From CAWDDA01 sp963813345 (GTDB lineage: Bacteria; Acidobacteriota; Blastocatellia; RBC074): a stretch of 64,000 bases of DNA. The notes under the pieces were generated by a model. That model did no database searches. It saw only the letters and a list, made by a program, of their open reading frames with translations, and had not been told where the DNA came from. The stretch is taken from NCBI GenBank assembly GCA_963813345.1, contig CAWEYR010000029.1, forward strand, positions 58,979 to 122,978, written 5' to 3'. Position numbers and translations under genes: made by a program. Positions within the stretch are counted from its first letter, which is position 1, and each line of letters opens with the position of its first letter. This document shows positions 59,987-64,000 of the stretch, piece by piece.

Positions 59987-60092
59987 TACCGAGTTCAGGC
60001 GAATTTAGCTTGCTCTTTACAAGTGTCGACTCGCGAGGAGCAAGCTGAAGCTTGAACTCCTCACAGATTCCGCCTGAAGGCGGTACAACATG
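59987..60092. repeat. REP pair with GTACCGCC-type outer arm
   Basis: A damaged left half (GTACCGAGTTCAGGCGAATTTAG and on, 59986-60013), an intact core CAAGCTGAAGCTTG (60041-60054), then the palindromic module CCGCCTGAAGGCGGTACAAC (60070-60089) that also occurs at 21.0 kb. It lies between divergent genes. Confidence 0.7.
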
Positions 60093-60134
60093 CCCCCCTT
60101 TCTGTTATAGACTCGCACCGAGTCGAGGAGTGAC

Positions 60135-63100
60135 ATGAAGTTCTGTCCGGAATGTAAACGCGAATACCCTCTTGCTCAGCGGTTCTGTCTCGAGGATGGC
60201 CGGCTGTTTCTTTGCGCGATCCCTATCACCTTGTCGGCAGGACGCTGGTGGATAAGTACCGCCTCGATGCTCTCATCGGCATTGGTGGAATGGGTGTTGT
60301 CTACAGCGCACATCATCTCAGTATCGACCGGCGCGTCGCGATCAAGATCCTGCAGCCAAATATGGCCGTCGGCAACGAGCATCTGATGGAGCTTTTCGAG
60401 AAAGAAGCAAGAATGGCAGGCCATCTGACGCACGAGAACATCGCCAATGTGATGGATGCCGGGCGAACGCTCGACGGCATCTCGTATATCGCCATGGAGT
60501 GGCTCGAAGGCGGGACGCTTGAAGATATCCTCGACAAAGAAGCGCCGATGAGCTTCGAGCGGGCTGGCGCCATCCTGGCGCAGACCGCTGCGGCACTCGA
60601 TGCGGCGCACAGCAAGCGTATTGTCCATCGCGATCTCAAACCTTCCAACATCATGCTCGTCGAGCGTGATGAGCGCATTTCTGGCGGCATTCCGCACGTT
60701 AAAGTCCTCGATTTTGGTATCGCGAAGGTCGTTAGCGAGACTACTGCCGCCGCCGTGTCAGCGCCGATGGGTACGCCTCATTACGCGAGTCCCGAGCAAT
60801 TCCGGCTGGGAGGCCACATCGATGGCCGCTCCGATATCTATTCTCTTGGCGTGGTACTCTATCGGATGCTGACCGGCGAGGTGCCATTTCAGACAACTTC
60901 GATACACGAGCTGATTCAGAAACAACTTAACGCTCCACCACCCCGTTTGCGTACTGTCCGCCCGAATGCTCCCGAACCGCTCGAAAGACTTCTCGATCGA
61001 ATGCTCGCCAAGCAGCCCGAAGATCGGCCGCAAAGCGCTTCCGAAGCTGCTGAAGACTACTTTACGGCGATAGGCTTGACCTCGCCGCTACACGCGCCCC
61101 TTCCCCGACGCCGCTGCCCGGGCAGCTGCATCGCTCGAGTGCCACTTTCGATTTGCCGACGCGCCTCGACAAGCCGCGGCGCACGATTCCAAACATCCAA
61201 GGCTGACTGGATATGTGAGAGCCCATCCGTCCAAGTCTCTCGCGATCACGGCAGCGATCGTGGCCGTCCTCGCGGCAGGTATTTATCTCTGGCGGTATCG
61301 CGCGCAATTCTTGAGGACCGGAAGCGATTGGCGTTCTCGAGTTTTGAGAATGTCTCCGGCGACCAGCAGCTCGACGCACTTGAGCGCATTGCGCCAGAAC
61401 TGCTTCGCCAGAAACTTGCTCAGGTACCGCAAATGTACACTCGCTCGGGCGAGCAGATGAGCGATGCTTTGCGATCGATGAGCAAGGACGCAACAGCGAA
61501 CATCAGCCAGGCCAATTACTTGAAGCGGCCCGCCTCGCAAGCGCTGGAGCCCTTGTTTCGGGGACGATAAGCAGGCAGGGGAACAAGCTTGATCTGACGG
61601 CGCGTCTGACGGACGTAAAGCGTGGCGGCGAGTTCTTTACGGGCTCGGTTCAGGGAACGCGAAGCGAAGACATTTTTTCGATGATCGATCAATTGGCGGG
61701 CGTTATCGCATCGCATTATGGGTTTTCCATCGATGGTTCCCCGCGCATTGCTGATCTGACAACGGCATCCTTTGAAGCATTCCGTTTTTATCATTCGGGC
61801 TATGAGGTTTCCTTGCACAGGACTTCGATGGGGCGGTCAAGAATCTCGAGAACGCGACAAAGATCGACGAGAAGTTTGCTCTGGCGTACTTGCAGTTTGG
61901 ACGCGCATACAGGCGTGCCGGCAACCGTACTGGAGCAAAGGAAGCGTTCGGGAAAGCAATGGAATTGCGCGATCGGGCTGGAGAGCGCGATCGAATGCTG
62001 ATCGAAGGGTACTACCAATGGCTCGGATTGAGTGAGCGGCAGAAGGCGGATGAAAGCTTCGAACGAATGCTGACGAAGTTTCCAGATGACAAGGAGGCAC
62101 TGCTGTCGCTGGCAGTCATCAATCGCGAGTTACGGAGGTATGACCGCTCGATCGAGTTTGCGAAGCGTGCGACAAGTCAGGACCCGCGCTTTGGCGCCGC
62201 CTGGAATACGATGGGCTACAGTTATCTCCTCAAGCGTGACTATGTAAATGCGATCGACGCATTCAAACGTTACGCGGAGGCTGAGCCTGCAAGCGCGAAT
62301 CCGTACGATTCGCTGGGCGATACATATACCGAGGCGCACCTCTATGACCAGGCAGTCGACGCGTATCAGAAGGCATTCGAGATTCAGCCGAACTTTTTTG
62401 ATTTCAGCGCACTGTGGAAGCGTGCTGAAGTCTATTTCCTGAAAGGTGATCAGACTCAAGCAACTGCAAACGCCGGACAGTTCCTCCGCAACACTACCGA
62501 TAAATATCGCTATCTGGGTGAGCTTACTCTCGCGCGAATCGAGTTGTATCAGGGAAGGCTTGGAGCGCGCTCGAAGCGCTTTGAAGAATGCGCGTGCCTC
62601 TGACGTTAATGCGGACGGCACAAGCGTCAGAGCCGATGTTCTCTGGCGCGAGGGCATGGTCCTTACCGGACTGCGACAATATGACAAGGCTCTTGATCGC
62701 ATTCAGGAATCGAGAAGGCTGAATCCGCAGGGCAGAACCTGGATTGGTCCATATCTCCTGACGCTGATGCTCAAAGGCGACAGCCAAAAGGCATTTAAGG
62801 CGTTCCGCGCACTCGGGTTCGCAAATCCAGTCCGACCGACTTCGAGTCAGGGCCCTGGACGCGCAAGCGCGCGGAGACCATGCAACAGCGATCGGTCTCT
62901 GGAAGAATCTGCGCGAACAGACGCCGGCTGTATCGCGCGGTTACGATCTTGGACTGGCTACTTTGCATCCGGACAGAAGGCTGAGCCGAGCGGGAGCTTC
63001 GCGATCTGGTCAAAGGGCGGCCGGTACCGGATCTGGGAAGCTCAAGTCCATCAATCCTTTTTACGATACCCGATTCTACTCGCTCATTACGAGCTTGCCC

Positions 63101-63219
63101 GCGTGCTCGAGTCCCAAGGTAGGACCGACGAGGCGGCACGTAGTTACAAGCAGTTTCTTTCCTTCTGGAGAGATGCCGACTTCAAGCTCGCAGAAATCGA
63201 TGAGGCGAAGAAGAAGTAG
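60135..63219 (+). CDS. zinc-ribbon Ser/Thr kinase with FlgO-like and TPR domains (frameshifted)
   Basis: About 1028 codons. GAGGAG precedes ATG 60135. N-terminal half-ribbon MKFCPECKREYPLAQRFCLEDG (three Cys). After an indel near 60210 comes a full kinase: LIGIGGMGVVYSA, VAIKILQP, IVHRDLKPSNIML, VLDFGIAKV, MGTPHYASPEQFRLGG and DGRSDIYSLGVVLYRMLTGEVPF. Then a TM segment (ITAAIVAVLAAGIYLW) and a TolB-N/FlgO-like unit (ALERIAPELLRQKLAQV). A TPR array follows (GEYYQWLGL-like, AAWNTMGYSYLLKRDYVNAIDAF, PYDSLGDTYTEAHLYDQAVDAY, YELARVLESQGRTDEAARSY), stop at 63219. Breaks lie near 60210, 61110, 61310, 61560, 61820, 62580 and 62860. A transmembrane signalling kinase with an outer protein-binding array. 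Confidence 0.83.
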
Positions 63220-63736
63220 GTCCACGAGTAACATACCTGATTGTTTTAGAGCCTTTGGCGGTTTGTCTGGGGTAACGAATGCGGTCAAGGCATGCAAGCT
63301 TGTGGGTGCACTTTGGGGAACATTCATCCGAAGTAGCATCGTGAGGTTCCCACTCTAATTCCTCGCTGTGGCAGGACCAACGCGGCGACAAAATGGTGCT
63401 TGATGGCGCTGGCGCTATTCGGCGTGGCGGCTGCAACGGCTGAATGTGACAGCGCGAACCATGCTCGACGCGCCACCCAGTTTGCCGGTAGCGGTTGTTT
63501 CCGCCGCGAGCTATGACCCGGCAGGCCACCATAACTCTAACCATATGATTGCAATGAACGCTACTATGATTTCAAGAAGGGGACATTTCTAAATAGTTAA
63601 CAATGGGACATTTCTAATTTGGTCTGAACCTGGGTGGGGCAGCGTTGCGCGTCATGGAAGTTACTGCGCTACCCCAGGCTGAACGCGACCAGGAGATTGC
63701 AGGCTACGGCTAAATAGCATCGCCGCAGCCTACCAG
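63220..63736. other. intergenic region without a supported gene
   Basis: No frame here shows codon pattern, start site or family motif that I can support. It contains a 25-base-period direct repeat (63580-63617) and otherwise nothing recognised. Confidence 0.5.
63579..63617. mobile_element. possible insertion-sequence end (direct repeats)
   Basis: GGGACATTTCTAA occurs at 63580-63592 and again at 63605-63617, period 25. Such spaced GGGACATTT repeats are common at transposase-binding ends of some IS families (from memory). No transposase gene is nearby, so at most a remnant. Confidence 0.3.
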
Positions 63737-64000
63737 TCAGAAGCAACATAATGGAACAAAAAGTATGGTGAAGGTCAGCGAATTCGATGTGCCACCGCCC
63801 GGACCAGGATTAAAGACGGTGATATTGGCCGTACCCCAGTTGTTATGTCGCTGGATGGTATCTGCGCGGACAACTGACTGGCGCTCACGAAAGATGTTTG
63901 CCTGGTCGAGCCGTTCCATCGCACGACTGAATTTGGAACAAAACCTGCGCCGTAGACGGAGAGTGTAAAACCCGGACCGCCGGCATCACGAGAGCTCGGC
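63737..64000 (-). CDS. C-terminus of an IPT/TIG-domain protein (enters from the right edge, one frameshift)
   Basis: Minus-strand text reads GPGFTLSVYGAGFVPNSVVRWNG, TSFVSASQLSAQIPSSDI and, after an indel near 63850, GTANITVFNPGPGGGTSNSLTFTI, then LFVPLCCF and stop at 63737. This is the IPT/TIG immunoglobulin-like repeat common in large secreted acidobacterial proteins. Only about one repeat is visible; the rest lies outside the window. Probably extracellular adhesion or a structural role. Confidence 0.7.

Noticed and set aside
63182..63544. Minus-strand open frame of 120 codons
   Set aside because: No ribosome site or motif, partly opposite the end of the kinase-TPR gene, and composition rich in Arg and Ser as in shadow frames.

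Overview
The window looks like chromosomal DNA of an Acidobacteriota bacterium, probably Blastocatellia or a relative. This is inferred from family content, not from a marker gene. The typical signs are an Oar-like TonB receptor with a carboxypeptidase-regulatory N-terminus, a long MacB/FtsX-type (ADOP) permease, CadC-type winged-helix proteins fused to PD40 propellers, an ECF sigma factor next to a Ser/Thr kinase, and kinases fused to propeller or TPR domains. Base composition looks mid-50s GC by eye. No rRNA, tRNA, CRISPR array, prophage or intact IS element was seen.

Layout. 0-5.4 kb: exported-protein N-terminus, glpD, a GT39-like membrane protein and a GMC oxidoreductase. 5.5-12.7 kb: TonB receptor, a REP-associated transposase (RAYT) bracketed by REP hairpins, and an ADOP permease. 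12.8-17.7 kb: a sugar-catabolism run (Tat-exported Gfo/Idh/MocA protein, UlaD/HPS-like decarboxylase, Zn-alcohol dehydrogenase, TIM-barrel epimerase, SDR). 17.8-24.9 kb: Gly-zipper protein, decayed M1 peptidase, cupin, GT2, membrane glycosyltransferase, APC permease, and an AhpD-like peroxidase whose second redox cysteine is an in-frame TGA. 25.1-31.0 kb: ECF sigma factor, Ser/Thr kinase, GT39-like protein, cupin and a 13-repeat Ycf48-like propeller. 31.1-41.4 kb: FAD oxidoreductase, GNAT, M16 peptidase, dCTP deaminase, HU, MsrPQ, RNase HII, an MDR oxidoreductase and mtnBDC (methionine salvage). 41.5-54.4 kb: an old tandem duplication of about 5 kb (SCP2, GT39, winged-helix/PD40, TPR, M2 peptidase) whose copies have diverged. 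54.5-64 kb: kinase-propeller protein, small Cys protein, SDR, EamA transporter, zinc-ribbon kinase-TPR protein, and the end of a TIG-domain protein.

Two signals stand out. First, at least twelve loci carry one small hairpin (core CAAGCTTTAGCTTG or its complement), usually as an inverted pair. The pair is embedded in outer arms of three different heptamer repeats (GGGGTCA, GGTCAGT, GTGCTGA types) or of a GTACCGCC palindrome. The only transposase-like gene, the RAYT, is flanked by the same hairpin, so this looks like a REPIN/RAYT system with interchangeable outer modules. Some copies supply the stop codons of neighbouring genes. Second, the AhpD-like gene has TGA exactly at the second Cys of CxxC, followed at a suitable distance by a small hairpin with G in its loop, which makes it a selenoprotein candidate.

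Caution: many conserved genes contain single-base frameshifts (glpD, GMC, TonB receptor, RAYT, ADOP, rnhB, dcd, mtnB and others). Their number in housekeeping genes suggests indel errors in the assembly. Such genes are given below as one feature over their full extent, with the breaks noted.
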